Shown one piece after another: positions 34,693 to 43,447 of a stretch of DNA of 64,000 bases. A program made the position numbers and the translations under genes. The stretch's first letter is position 1; each line of letters opens with the position of its first letter. Source of the DNA: Bacteroidota bacterium (lineage in GTDB: Bacteria > Bacteroidota > Bacteroidia > Chitinophagales > BACL12); assembly GCA_016715425.1 (NCBI GenBank), contig JADKAC010000002.1:495501-559500 (forward strand), given 5' to 3'. Below the pieces are notes generated by a model, which saw only the letters and a list, made by a program, of their open reading frames with translations, was not told where the DNA came from and did not search any database.

Positions 34693-35466
34693 ATGAATTT
34701 ATATATGCAAAAAAAGCAAAAAATTTATAGGTTAGTGTTTTACAGCTTGCTGCTTGTGTTTATAGTAAGTTGCGCTCATTCGAATGAACAAAATCAAACT
34801 ATGATTGAGACTGAATCCATTACAATACAAATAAAAGATAGTTTGCCTCCTCCCCCTGGTAAACTCGAAAGTGAATTGATAGCTGCAGGGCTGGTAAATA
34901 TTGCAGATATAATCCCTGGAATTTTGGTTGAGCTTAGGTATTCCACCACAAATAATTTTTTGAGAAAGGATATGTATGGAGACTTGATAAATGCATATTT
35001 ACAAACTGATGTAGCCGATAAACTTAAGAAGGCAGAAAAATTATTGCAATTAAAAGATTCGACACTCACCTTGTTGGTGTATGATTGTGTAAGACCATTG
35101 CATATACAGCAATTAATGTGGGACAGTTTGGATGTGCCATTGGCAGAGAAGAAAAATTTTCTCAGCAATCCCACAAATAAATCTCTACATAATTACGGTG
35201 CCGCTGTTGACTTAACTATTGCAACTATTCAGGGTGTGCCTTTAGATATGGGAACTCCTTATGATTTTATCGGGCAATTAGCTTATCCCACACTTGAAGA
35301 ACAGATGTTGAAAGAAGGGAGGTTAACTGCAGATCAAATTGCGAATAGAAAATTATTGAGGTCGGTAATGTTTCAATCCGGATTTACAGGAATAGAAAGT
35401 GAATGGTGGCATTTTAATTCTTGCACAAGAGAAGAAGCAAATATGCGCTATAAAGTAATTGAATAA
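34693..35466 (+). CDS. D-alanyl-D-alanine dipeptidase (VanX/DdpX family) lipoprotein
   Basis: About 257 residues from ATG 34693; the ATG at 34705 is also possible, and both lead into a lipoprotein signal (KIYRLVFYSLLLVFIVSC). It is a peptidase family M15D zinc enzyme that splits D-Ala-D-Ala, recycling cell-wall peptide. The zinc motif SLHNYGAAVDLT (SxHxxGxAxD) and the catalytic ESEWWHFN are both intact, as is the YDCVRP loop. It is divergent from the atp operon. No vanHA genes are nearby, so a peptidoglycan turnover role is more likely than glycopeptide resistance. Confidence 0.88.
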   Translation: MNLYMQKKQKIYRLVFYSLLLVFIVSCAHSNEQNQTMIETESITIQIKDSLPPPPGKLESELIAAGLVNIADIIPGILVELRYSTTNNFLRKDMYGDLINAYLQTDVADKLKKAEKLLQLKDSTLTLLVYDCVRPLHIQQLMWDSLDVPLAEKKNFLSNPTNKSLHNYGAAVDLTIATIQGVPLDMGTPYDFIGQLAYPTLEEQMLKEGRLTADQIANRKLLRSVMFQSGFTGIESEWWHFNSCTREEANMRYKVIE

Positions 35467-35479
35467 GAAGAAAAATTAC

Positions 35480-36874
35480 TTACAATCTGAATCTTAATAG
35501 TCCAGCCGCAGCAGATACATAAGGAGAACTCTGACCAAACCATGTAGTAACATCTCTTGAAGCAACACCAATTTCCCAAATGCCGAAGTCAAGACCTAAA
35601 CCAAAAGGAATTGCACTTTTATAACCACCGCCAACTGCAATACCGGAAGAAATTTTTAAAATTTTCAATACACGCAATTCAGCACCTAAACCAAAGTATG
35701 GTTCGGGGTAACTATTAGCAACTTCTACTAACGGCATTACCAGATCGGCACCCAATTGCAGGTTATTAAAAATGCGGTATCCAATCCCCAGCCTCAATGT
35801 TGTAGGCATTGACACACTTATTTTTTCAATACCATTATATTGAATGAGGTTTTCTTCATTTACAATATCATACATCATATCCACCGGATTGGTATTATCC
35901 AATCCTGAAAAACTCACAGTATCCAAAACAAAATCATTAAATGATATCAGGTTGGCGGTATAATTCATAGTACCGATGTTTACTACGGAAATTCCCACAT
36001 CCAAATCTTTAAAGAGCGTAATATTTGCCCCCAAATCAAATCCCAAACCTTTACCCACAGGTTTGTAATTATTATAAATCTGAGAAGGTGTTTGTGTAGT
36101 TGTCAAATCAAATGGATTGTTTGAAATAGCAGTGTAACCACCAAGAAAATTTTCGTTTGCATTCAAATCATAGTAAGCATAGCTCAACACATACTTAGCA
36201 CCAATTCCTAATCGCACTTTTATAAATTCATTTTCATAAACCTGCATTCCCCAACCGGCATTAAAAGTCATATCCGCAGATCCTTTTATTCTAGTTCCTT
36301 TTGCCAATTGATAAAACGAAAGTGGGTTATTAGCTACACCAAAAGTATCCTGTGGTGTTAAAACAATTGTATCAAAATAATTTGCATAATTATATCCTTC
36401 AAAAATTAATGAAGAAGCCTGCTCTCCTAATATAGAATAATGTGAAGCATGTAAATCCACCGCAAAAGCAAGTGCACCGGCTTTACCAATTTTGAAACCA
36501 AGACCGAATGCCCGCACATCATAATTTACTGTCATCCCTTCTTCGGCAAATGATTGCCCAAGCTCTTCAGCCTCTTGCGATGTGATAGGGTTTTTTCTCC
36601 CAAATAACATATTTCGCACATCTGTTTTTTTAAGTGCTTCGGAATAAAACGAAATATTTGTTTCACCAATTCCGAGTGTAAGAGAAGTATGCTTGGCAAA
36701 GGAATCAATATTAGCAGGATTAATTCCCAAAGCTTGATAGTCGGTAGCAAAAGTAGTTGCAGTTCCACCTCTTCCGGTATTGATATAAGACGTGCCTTCT
36801 GTTTGAGTAAATGCAATCTGTGAAAAAAATCCGAGAAAAATTAAATACAGATTACGCAGTGATATATTATTCAT
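35480..36874 (-). CDS. Outer-membrane beta-barrel protein (DUF5723-like)
   Basis: 464 residues. A signal peptide (SLRNLYLIFLGFFSQIAFTQ) is followed by a FadL/PorV-like beta-rich sequence with an opening TGRGGTATTFATDYQALGIN motif typical of Bacteroidota barrels that start with a GRGGxATxF-like loop. Amphipathic strands recur through the protein, which ends GQSSPYVSAAAGLLRFRL. It probably sits in the outer membrane; transport substrate unknown. The DUF5723 label is from memory of family layout. It stands alone, convergent with the dipeptidase gene with 13 bp between stops. Confidence 0.7.
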   Translation of the reverse strand: MNNISLRNLYLIFLGFFSQIAFTQTEGTSYINTGRGGTATTFATDYQALGINPANIDSFAKHTSLTLGIGETNISFYSEALKKTDVRNMLFGRKNPITSQEAEELGQSFAEEGMTVNYDVRAFGLGFKIGKAGALAFAVDLHASHYSILGEQASSLIFEGYNYANYFDTIVLTPQDTFGVANNPLSFYQLAKGTRIKGSADMTFNAGWGMQVYENEFIKVRLGIGAKYVLSYAYYDLNANENFLGGYTAISNNPFDLTTTQTPSQIYNNYKPVGKGLGFDLGANITLFKDLDVGISVVNIGTMNYTANLISFNDFVLDTVSFSGLDNTNPVDMMYDIVNEENLIQYNGIEKISVSMPTTLRLGIGYRIFNNLQLGADLVMPLVEVANSYPEPYFGLGAELRVLKILKISSGIAVGGGYKSAIPFGLGLDFGIWEIGVASRDVTTWFGQSSPYVSAAAGLLRFRL

Positions 36875-37012
36875 ATTTACAAAGTTGCCCGTAAAACGTA
36901 AAATCTATTTTACAATTATCAACAACTAAAAAACTAATTGTAATCACACACGGATATAATCAAAATATCTATTCGAATAAATTATTAAAAAACAAGAAAT
37001 GTATTTGAATGA

Positions 37013-37726
37013 TTACTTCTCTACCACTTCCTCTTCTTCCATGTTCAAACGAAATCCATTGCCATGAATATTTACAATTTCGAGTGTAGGATCATCCTTT
37101 AAATACTTGCGCAATTTTGTTACAAACACATCCATACTACGGGCAGTAAAATAATCGTCTCTACCCCAAATTTGTTTTAATGCTTCTTCACGATATAAAA
37201 TATCATTTACTTTCATACAAAACATGCGCAACAATTCTGATTCTTTAGGAGATAGTTTTTCCTGAATACCCTCATGAGTGAGTATGCGTGATTTATAATT
37301 GAAATGATATTTCCCCACCTGAAATTCTTTCTGCTGATTGTTTTGTTTTAGTCTGCCACGTTTTAATACAGCACTTATCCGATACAATAATTCTTCGCTA
37401 TTAAAAGGTTTGGTGATGTAATCATCTGCACCCAATTTAAACCCTTCTATAATATCTTGTTGCAAAGTTTTTGCAGTTAAAAAAATGAGGGGAATTTCAG
37501 GGTTCATGCGCTTAATTTCTGTAGCTGTTGTGAAGCCGTCTTTCTTAGGCATCATCACATCCAGAATACAAAGATTAAAATCATCTTTCTTAAAAATCTC
37601 AATACCTTTTTCACCATCGGTAGCAAGTGTTACATTAAAATCATTCATGGTGAGATAATCTTTTAATACGGCTCCAAAATTAGGGTCGTCTTCTACTAAA
37701 AGAATTCTTGTTTTTTGCTCTTCCAT
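37013..37726 (-). CDS. rprY: OmpR-family response regulator (RprY-like)
   Basis: 237 residues. Receiver domain with the acidic pair Asp13-Asp14, phospho-acceptor Asp56 (LCILDVMMPKKDG) and the KPF lysine near 105. A winged-helix DNA-binding domain follows from about 130 (HFNYKSRILTHEGIQEKLSP, then RSMDVFVTKLRKYLKDDP). It is the output half of a two-component pair with the sensor kinase gene 24 bp upstream. The pair resembles RprX/RprY of Bacteroides. Likely targets include envelope functions, and the divergently placed PDZ gene is a candidate. Confidence 0.93.
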   Translation of the reverse strand: MEEQKTRILLVEDDPNFGAVLKDYLTMNDFNVTLATDGEKGIEIFKKDDFNLCILDVMMPKKDGFTTATEIKRMNPEIPLIFLTAKTLQQDIIEGFKLGADDYITKPFNSEELLYRISAVLKRGRLKQNNQQKEFQVGKYHFNYKSRILTHEGIQEKLSPKESELLRMFCMKVNDILYREEALKQIWGRDDYFTARSMDVFVTKLRKYLKDDPTLEIVNIHGNGFRLNMEEEEVVEK

Positions 37727-37750
37727 AGTTTTCTAGTTTGGTTTGTTAGG

Positions 37751-39358
37751 TTAATTATTAAAGGGTAAAAAAATATTAAATCTGCTGCCCTTTCCGGGAT
37801 TACTTTTTACTGAAATAAGTCCGTTGTGTGCTTCCACTATCGCCTTCACATAAGTAAGTCCAAGTCCGAAACCCTGCACATTATGTAAGTTACCGGTAGG
37901 CACACGATAAAATTTTTCAAATATCATTTTCTGATGTTCCGCACTCATACCTATACCGGCATCTTGAATGGAAACATGCACTCCCTTATCATCGCTATCC
38001 GTAGTAATTTTTATTTCCACTTTATCGTCGGAATATTTTACAGCATTATCCAATAAGTTTGAAATCACATTCATCATGTGCACTTCATCGGCTACTATTT
38101 CGCAATTAACAGCATGTAATTCTGTGGTAATTTTTCCTCCGCTTTCTGCTACTCGCAAACTGATGTTTTCTACTGCCCGCTGAATGATGTCATGCATGTC
38201 CACTTCATCCGTACTTATTGCAATTTCATTTTTATCCAACAGCGCCATTTGCAATACTTTTTCCACTTGCCCATTCATGCGTTTGTTTTCTTCTTTTATC
38301 AAATGCGAATAGTATTTTACTTTTTCAGAATTACCTAAAATAGTCGGATTATTAATTGCATCCACCGCTAATGAAATTGTGGCAAGTGGTGTTTTAAATT
38401 CATGCGTCATGTTATTAATGAAATCACTTTTTATTTCAGATAATTTTTTCTGTCTGAAAATGATTTGCATGGTGTAACCAAACATCAGAATAATAATCGC
38501 AGTAAACAGCAGCGAACCAAACAACAATAATTTTACAGAGCTCATCAAATAGGTTTGCTGATTAGGAAAATCCACCAACAGGATATCCGAAGTCGTAAAA
38601 ATATTTCCCGGAAATAAACTTGCTTTATATGGCGAATTAATAAGTGTAGTTTTTTGATCTGATGTTTGTGTTGAAAATAAATATTTATTATCCACTAAAA
38701 CACCATAATGAAATTCGGTTTCAATACCTCTTGCTCCCAATTCTTCCAACAATAATTTATTTAAATATGCAGAGTCAATTTTTTCTGCCGGTGTAATTCC
38801 CTGGCTCATCATTTCCAACATCATTTGCTGCATCACTTCATTTAGTTTACCTGCATTCAGTTGAAATTGTTTATCTATTTCACTTAAAATATTTGAAGCT
38901 AATTCATCACCTGTTGAATATGGATCGCCGGAAATATTTCCATTAAATTCCATTGGTGTTAAATACATCGTTGGACGAGAACCGGAAATTCCTTCTGAAA
39001 TAATTGTACCCCGAATACCCTTCAAATCCTGAGTAAGAATTTCGTTGGATTTTGTGTCCTTTACTATCTGTAAAATTATGCTGTCGTTTAATATTTGTTC
39101 TGCCGTTAAATCATCCACAGAAACTGCTGCATATAAACTATCAAATCCCGGATCTGCCAATTGCTTTTGAAACATAGTTGCTATCCAATGCTTCTCCGAT
39201 TTTTCAGTTACCGTTTTTAATGCTTCCTGAACTTGAAAACTAAATATTTTTTCTTTTTGCGAAATGGTACTGTTAATCCAATACGCCTGTACCATGATTA
39301 TACCGAGCAATGCGGTACTCATTAATCCAATGATAATCCAGATACGGCTTTTCTTCAT
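37751..39358 (-). CDS. rprX: Sensor histidine kinase (RprX-like)
   Basis: 535 residues. Helix one (IWIIIGLMSTALLGIIMVQA), a periplasmic domain of about 250 residues, and helix two (LLLFGSLLFTAIIILMFGYT). Then the HisKA domain with the phospho-acceptor His in NNMTHEFKTPLATISL (around residue 320), and the ATPase domain with the N box (NVISNLLDNAVKYSDD) and glycine boxes (VSIQDAGIGMS, GFGLGLTYVKAIVEAH). It senses an unknown envelope signal and phosphorylates the regulator encoded next. Its -7 promoter element is only 5 nt from the ATG. Confidence 0.93.
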   Translation of the reverse strand: MKKSRIWIIIGLMSTALLGIIMVQAYWINSTISQKEKIFSFQVQEALKTVTEKSEKHWIATMFQKQLADPGFDSLYAAVSVDDLTAEQILNDSIILQIVKDTKSNEILTQDLKGIRGTIISEGISGSRPTMYLTPMEFNGNISGDPYSTGDELASNILSEIDKQFQLNAGKLNEVMQQMMLEMMSQGITPAEKIDSAYLNKLLLEELGARGIETEFHYGVLVDNKYLFSTQTSDQKTTLINSPYKASLFPGNIFTTSDILLVDFPNQQTYLMSSVKLLLFGSLLFTAIIILMFGYTMQIIFRQKKLSEIKSDFINNMTHEFKTPLATISLAVDAINNPTILGNSEKVKYYSHLIKEENKRMNGQVEKVLQMALLDKNEIAISTDEVDMHDIIQRAVENISLRVAESGGKITTELHAVNCEIVADEVHMMNVISNLLDNAVKYSDDKVEIKITTDSDDKGVHVSIQDAGIGMSAEHQKMIFEKFYRVPTGNLHNVQGFGLGLTYVKAIVEAHNGLISVKSNPGKGSRFNIFLPFNN

Positions 39359-39363
39359 CTCTA

Positions 39364-39371
39364 CAAATCTA
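39364..39371 (-). promoter_or_regulatory. -7 element very close to the sensor kinase start
   Basis: TAGATTTG on the minus strand (exact TAnnTTTG), separated by TAGAG from the ATG at 39358. If used, the transcript would begin at or next to the start codon, i.e. be leaderless. No good -33 element is visible. Confidence 0.35.
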
Positions 39372-39458
39372 CAATATGTTAAAATCGCTTTTGGGTGGTT
39401 TAACTAAATGTTAACAGAATTTAGTTGCGTATTAACTACCAACGGTAAGTTGCTGAAT

Positions 39459-39466
39459 TAAATTTG
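39459..39466 (+). promoter_or_regulatory. -7 element of the PDZ protein gene
   Basis: TAAATTTG, an exact TAnnTTTG, 37 bp before the ATG at 39504, in the 145-bp divergent gap with the two-component operon. The -33 part is unclear. Confidence 0.4.
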
Positions 39467-39503
39467 TAATCACAGAAAAAGAATTATTCTCAATACAAAT
39501 AAA

Positions 39504-40982
39504 ATGGTGCGCATGGATTTTCAGAGAAATATTATTAGCGGTTTCATTACAGTGGTTTCATTAATCGGACTCACAGTATCGGCTCAAAATCAAGAGCAAG
39601 TAACAATAAAAATTGATGCAAACGTGAATGGTAAATCTATTGTGATAGATACTACTATTGACAATATGAATGATTTCGATATTCAACAATATTTACAAGA
39701 ACTTGGCCTTGGCGATGAAGTAGCTGAATTAAATATTAATATAAATGATGGACCTCCTCCTCCCCCTCCTCCTTTTGAAATGAATATAGATGATTCTTCT
39801 TTTGAAGAAATGAAAATGCAGATGCAGCATTTTGAATGTCCGCCAATTCCTGAAATGCCCCCGATGCCCGGCACTGCGAATATGATGTTTTTTAATGGTA
39901 ATAAATCTTTCTTAGGAGTGGTTTCTGAAAAAACAAAGGGTGGTGTAATTATAACCGAGGTAGTGGAAAATTCTGCTGCAAAAGAAGCCGGTTTATTAGT
40001 GGGTGATGTAATTACAAAAATTAATGAAATGACGGTTGAGTCAACTAATAATCTGGTTGAAATAATCGGAGATTTTGAACCGGGTACTGCTATTAATGTA
40101 ACTTATATTCGTAATGGAAAAACACAAACTGCTAAAACCACATTAAAAGAAAATGCAAATTATTTTGAATCGAATGAGTGGGAAGAATATGGTAAGCAAT
40201 GGGAAGATTGGGGGAAGGAATTTGAAATGCAATGGAATGATTCCACCATGGGAATGGCAACAGAAAAAGCATTTCTGGGTGTGCACTTGAGTGAAGCAGA
40301 TAATGGAGTTTTAATAGAAGGAACAGAAGCAGGTTCAGCAGCAGAAGAAGCAGGTTTGATGAAGGGTGATATTATTACTGCATTGGATGGAATTTCTGTA
40401 AATAATTACAATGCGATTTTAGAAATAATAGAAGCAAAAAATCCGGGCGATGATATAGAAATTACTTACCTGCGGAATGGAAAAAAGAATACAGTAACTA
40501 CCAATTTAAAAAGCAGGAAATCAGAAATATTTATGTGGAAAGGTGATGAGGATTCTATGCATCCATTTCCAATGCATCCGGCTCCACCTTGTGGTGTACA
40601 TACCTATGCATATTGTATGGGTGATAGCACTGGAAAAAATGTGAATATGCAAATTAAAGTAATTAAGCAAAGCAGTAAAGAAGCTGATGAAAAAAATGCA
40701 GATGATGCAATGAATCCTGAAATTTTAAATCCTGAAACAATTCAATTTTATCCCAATCCAAACAATGGCACTTTCACTTTAAAATTTAATCTAAAACAAA
40801 ATGGTGATACTCAAATTACGATAAAAGATATTCAAGGTGCTACAGTGTATAATGAAGATTTAAAAGGATTTGAAGGCAGCTATGAGAAAGTAATAAGCCT
40901 GGGAAATAATGCGAAAGGAAATTATTTAATTAATGTAACTCAAAATGGGTTTTCTGCAACCAAGCAGATAGTGGTGCAATAA
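39504..40982 (+). CDS. Secreted protein with two PDZ domains and a T9SS sorting signal
   Basis: 492 residues. Signal peptide ending near SAQ at residue 28, an acidic proline-rich segment (PPPPPPFEMN near 90), and PDZ domain 1 (about 135-205: FLGVVSEKTKGGVIITEVVE). PDZ domain 2 follows (about 250-330: FLGVHLSEADNGVLIEGTEA), then a linker and a type IX sorting domain (FYPNPNNGTFTLKFNL to TKQIVVQ). There is no protease domain, so it binds peptides or C-termini rather than cutting them. It is divergent from RprXY, 145 bp away, and followed by a strong terminator, so it is monocistronic and a candidate target of that regulator. Confidence 0.88.
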   Translation: MVRMDFQRNIISGFITVVSLIGLTVSAQNQEQVTIKIDANVNGKSIVIDTTIDNMNDFDIQQYLQELGLGDEVAELNININDGPPPPPPPFEMNIDDSSFEEMKMQMQHFECPPIPEMPPMPGTANMMFFNGNKSFLGVVSEKTKGGVIITEVVENSAAKEAGLLVGDVITKINEMTVESTNNLVEIIGDFEPGTAINVTYIRNGKTQTAKTTLKENANYFESNEWEEYGKQWEDWGKEFEMQWNDSTMGMATEKAFLGVHLSEADNGVLIEGTEAGSAAEEAGLMKGDIITALDGISVNNYNAILEIIEAKNPGDDIEITYLRNGKKNTVTTNLKSRKSEIFMWKGDEDSMHPFPMHPAPPCGVHTYAYCMGDSTGKNVNMQIKVIKQSSKEADEKNADDAMNPEILNPETIQFYPNPNNGTFTLKFNLKQNGDTQITIKDIQGATVYNEDLKGFEGSYEKVISLGNNAKGNYLINVTQNGFSATKQIVVQ

Positions 40983-41005
40983 TTTTTTTACTCAATATAT
41001 TTTAT

Positions 41006-41036
41006 AAAGGCAGGATGTTTTCCTGCCTTTTTTTAT
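41006..41036 (+). terminator. Rho-independent terminator after the PDZ gene
   Basis: AAAGGCAGGA (41006-41015), loop TGTTT, TCCTGCCTTT (41021-41030): a perfect 10-bp stem followed by TTTTATTT. Confidence 0.9.
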
Positions 41037-41045
41037 TTCTATAAA

Positions 41046-41089
41046 CGCAGGTTCTCAAAGGCTATCACACAAGGCTATGTTTTGAGGAA
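41046..41089. repeat. 44-nt intergenic repeat, copy 1
   Basis: Starts CGCAGGTTCTCAAAGGCTAT and ends AAGGCTATGTTTTGAGGAA. The outer part TTCTCAAA pairs with TTTGAGGAA (one bulge), so it could fold as a hairpin. It differs from copy 2 at four positions. It lies just past the terminator of the PDZ gene. Confidence 0.85.
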
Positions 41090-41180
41090 TGAACGGGTAC
41101 GGTGGGGGAATATGGCGGGAAGTCAAATAAACTGATGGCAATAAATAGTGCGTAATTTTTCATATTGAGGGTTTTAAGGG

Positions 41181-41789
41181 TTAATAAAGTATTTCGTAAA
41201 ATGTAGTGTCGAATGCAGGACAATAAATGTAAATAAACTCATTCACTTCTGGAGGAATACCATCGATTACGATGCCCCAAACAATTCTATTTTCTTGATT
41301 TCCATAAATAATTTGAACAACAGTAGTATCAATAGCATTTCCATAAAATAGGCCTATATCACTAACACTTATATAATCAGTGGGATTATATACATTAATA
41401 TTATGTAGTCGAATACTCAACCACCCTTCCGGCTGCAAAAAAACAGTAACATCCGTTTCGCCGCCGGTATTTTCCACAAAAGTGATATTATCGGTTTGGT
41501 TATTCCAAAATTGGTCTTTTATTGCCTGCACATAATAGCTGTAGCCTTTGCGGGCTTCAAAATCAAAAGTAAATTTGCCGTCGGCATCAGAATATATTTC
41601 GTCAATTAAAACACCGCCTAAGCCAAAGGCACTTTCACCATCCGTTTCAAATAAGCCTACTTCGGCATTTTCAATTCCGGCATTGGTGGTTTTGTCCTTT
41701 ACGGAGCCGTTAATTTTTGTGGGGCCGCTTTCTTTTTCACAAGAAATAATTAATAAGCTTATTATGGTTAATAAATATATTTTTTTCAT
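41181..41789 (-). CDS. Lipoprotein with carboxypeptidase-regulatory-like domain
   Basis: 202 residues. Lipoprotein signal (KKIYLLTIISLLIISC, Cys17) and then a CarboxypepD_reg/Cna-B-like beta-sandwich (about 25-115): TKINGSVKDKTTNAGIENAE, YSDADGKFTFDFEA, and KGYSYYVQAI. The second half (WLSIRLHNINVYNPTDYISV onward) is a second beta-rich region I do not recognise. It is probably surface-anchored with a structural or binding role. It lies alone between two copies of the 44-nt repeat. Confidence 0.75.
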   Translation of the reverse strand: MKKIYLLTIISLLIISCEKESGPTKINGSVKDKTTNAGIENAEVGLFETDGESAFGLGGVLIDEIYSDADGKFTFDFEARKGYSYYVQAIKDQFWNNQTDNITFVENTGGETDVTVFLQPEGWLSIRLHNINVYNPTDYISVSDIGLFYGNAIDTTVVQIIYGNQENRIVWGIVIDGIPPEVNEFIYIYCPAFDTTFYEILY

Positions 41790-42065
41790 AATCCTATTTT
41801 AGATTAGTCTATTCGATAGTTATACAATTAAATAAAATGATAAATAATTATTCTGGTGTAATACATTTTGCATCTTGTATTTAAAACTCAAAATAATAAT
41901 TAAATTATTCATGGTTAGACTTTTTGGATTATCTATATTAAATCAGATAATTATAAAAAACAAATTTATTTTTAAGTAAAGAATAGATGGAGGGTGTTTT
42001 ACTTTATTATTTGCCATTGAAATGTAGGATTAAATAAATAGTATAATAAAATTTAAATATCTATA

Positions 42066-42109
42066 CGCAGCTTCTCAAAGGCTCACACACAAGGCTATGT
42101 TTTGAGGAA
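42066..42109. repeat. 44-nt intergenic repeat, copy 2
   Basis: Nearly identical to copy 1 (CGCAGCTTCTCAAAGGCTCA to GGCTATGTTTTGAGGAA). It sits in the 402-bp gap 41790-42191, which otherwise is AT-rich DNA with no gene, apart from a short minus-strand open tail encoding KCDDDDHDDEM directly after the Fic gene. Confidence 0.85.
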
Positions 42110-42191
42110 CCTGCCTTTAGACTTGCATTTTTATTTAATCAATTACATCTCATCATCATGATCGTCGTCATCACATTTCGCAAGCCAATTG

Positions 42192-43298
42192 TTATTCTGT
42201 TTTAATGTCAACTAATTCGTAGTTAGCGTTTCGTCCTCCTTCATTGGTTTGTTGCAAAACGCCTTTTTCTATCAGATCCTTTATGTCCCGCAAGGCTGTG
42301 TCGTTGGAGGTTTTGGAAATTTTAGCCCATTTTGAAGTTTGTAGTTTCCCTTCAAAACCATCAAAGAGTTTGTTGAGCATTAATCGTTGGCGTTGATTGA
42401 TTCGAGTATGTTCATGTCGTTTCCAAAACTCCGCTTTATGCAATATTTTTTCTGTTGTAATTTCCGTGGTAAGCATTGCATTTTTTAGGCAATGTAAAAA
42501 CCATTCTAGCCAATCAGTTATGTCGCCCGAACTATGTTGTACTTTTTGTAATACTTCATAATATCGTTTACATTCAGTTAGTATTTGGCTCGACATACTG
42601 TAAAAGCGTTCACCACTTCCTTCGGCACGGGCAAGGAACATATCGGTGATCGCTCTTCCAATTCTACCATTTCCATCATCAAAAGGGTGAATGATGATAA
42701 ACCAAAAATGCGCAATAGCCGCTTTTAAAACAGGATCAAGTCGGTTTTCATCCTGGCACCAATCCAGAAACTTGTCCATTTCCGGTTTTACCAATTCTGG
42801 CTTTACGGCTTCATAGTGTATTTTTTCTTTGCCCATTGCACCCGAAATCACCTGCATGTTGCCTGTGCGGTATTGGCCTACTTCAATTTTATTAGTTCCG
42901 CTGTAGCCAGTTGGAAATAGTGCTGCATGCCAACCAAATAAGCGGTTTTCAGTTAGCGGCAAAGAATGGCGCTGAGTGGCATCAAGCATCATTTCTACTA
43001 CACCTTCAATATGGCGGCTGCTCGGTACAAGTCCTGCGGTGTTGATGCCTAAACGCCTGGCAATGGAAGAGCGTACTTGATCATAATTGAGTAATTCTCC
43101 TTCTATTTCTGAGGATTTTACTACGTCTAAGGATAATGTAGTGAGGGTGGCCTCTTCTTTAACAGTAAAACCCAAGCTATGCATTTGCCCTATAATCTTA
43201 CCTTGCATTAGCCGCACCTCGCCAAATATTGCATTTATAGCTTTATCCTGCCAGGAAAAATCTGTCCAGTTCTTATAATCATATATGTATTTTGCCAT
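42192..43298 (-). CDS. Fic family protein (AMPylase-type) with self-inhibition motif
   Basis: 368 residues. N-terminal DUF4172-type helical region, which carries the inhibitory motif (S/T)xxxE(G/N) as Ser62...Glu66-Gly67 in SSEIEG. The Fic core motif is complete: HPFDDGNGRIGR at 204-215, with catalytic His204. A C-terminal winged helix follows (WAKISKTSNDTALRDIKDLI, about 310-365). Fic enzymes transfer AMP or other nucleotides to hydroxyls of target proteins. This is a class II architecture, with inhibitor helix N-terminal in the same chain, so no separate antitoxin is expected. It is flanked on both sides by 44-nt repeats. Confidence 0.92.
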   Translation of the reverse strand: MAKYIYDYKNWTDFSWQDKAINAIFGEVRLMQGKIIGQMHSLGFTVKEEATLTTLSLDVVKSSEIEGELLNYDQVRSSIARRLGINTAGLVPSSRHIEGVVEMMLDATQRHSLPLTENRLFGWHAALFPTGYSGTNKIEVGQYRTGNMQVISGAMGKEKIHYEAVKPELVKPEMDKFLDWCQDENRLDPVLKAAIAHFWFIIIHPFDDGNGRIGRAITDMFLARAEGSGERFYSMSSQILTECKRYYEVLQKVQHSSGDITDWLEWFLHCLKNAMLTTEITTEKILHKAEFWKRHEHTRINQRQRLMLNKLFDGFEGKLQTSKWAKISKTSNDTALRDIKDLIEKGVLQQTNEGGRNANYELVDIKTE

Positions 43299-43381
43299 TT
43301 AATTAGCTATTGTGCGGTAAATATATGAATTATACGCCGCATAAATGCGGTGATTATTTTAACTTTTCACCGCATTGGAAT

Positions 43382-43410
43382 GCAGGATCACAAGGCTATG
43401 TTTTGAGGAA
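43382..43410. repeat. 44-nt intergenic repeat, shortened copy 3
   Basis: GCAGGATCACAAGGCTATGT followed by TTTGAGGAA. It matches the right-hand half of copies 1 and 2 but lacks the left arm, so the conserved core is CACAAGGCTATGTTTTGAGG. It lies about 85 bp upstream of the Fic start and beyond the stop of the next lipoprotein gene. Confidence 0.75.
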
Positions 43411-43447
43411 CATACTTGCACTATCAATTGAATAATAATTCATCCTA

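Noticed and set aside
42143..42208. Short minus-strand tail encoding KCDDDDHDDEM after the Fic gene
   Set aside because: It may be the remnant of an acidic C-terminus, but only about 20 codons are open and no start or homologous body is visible.
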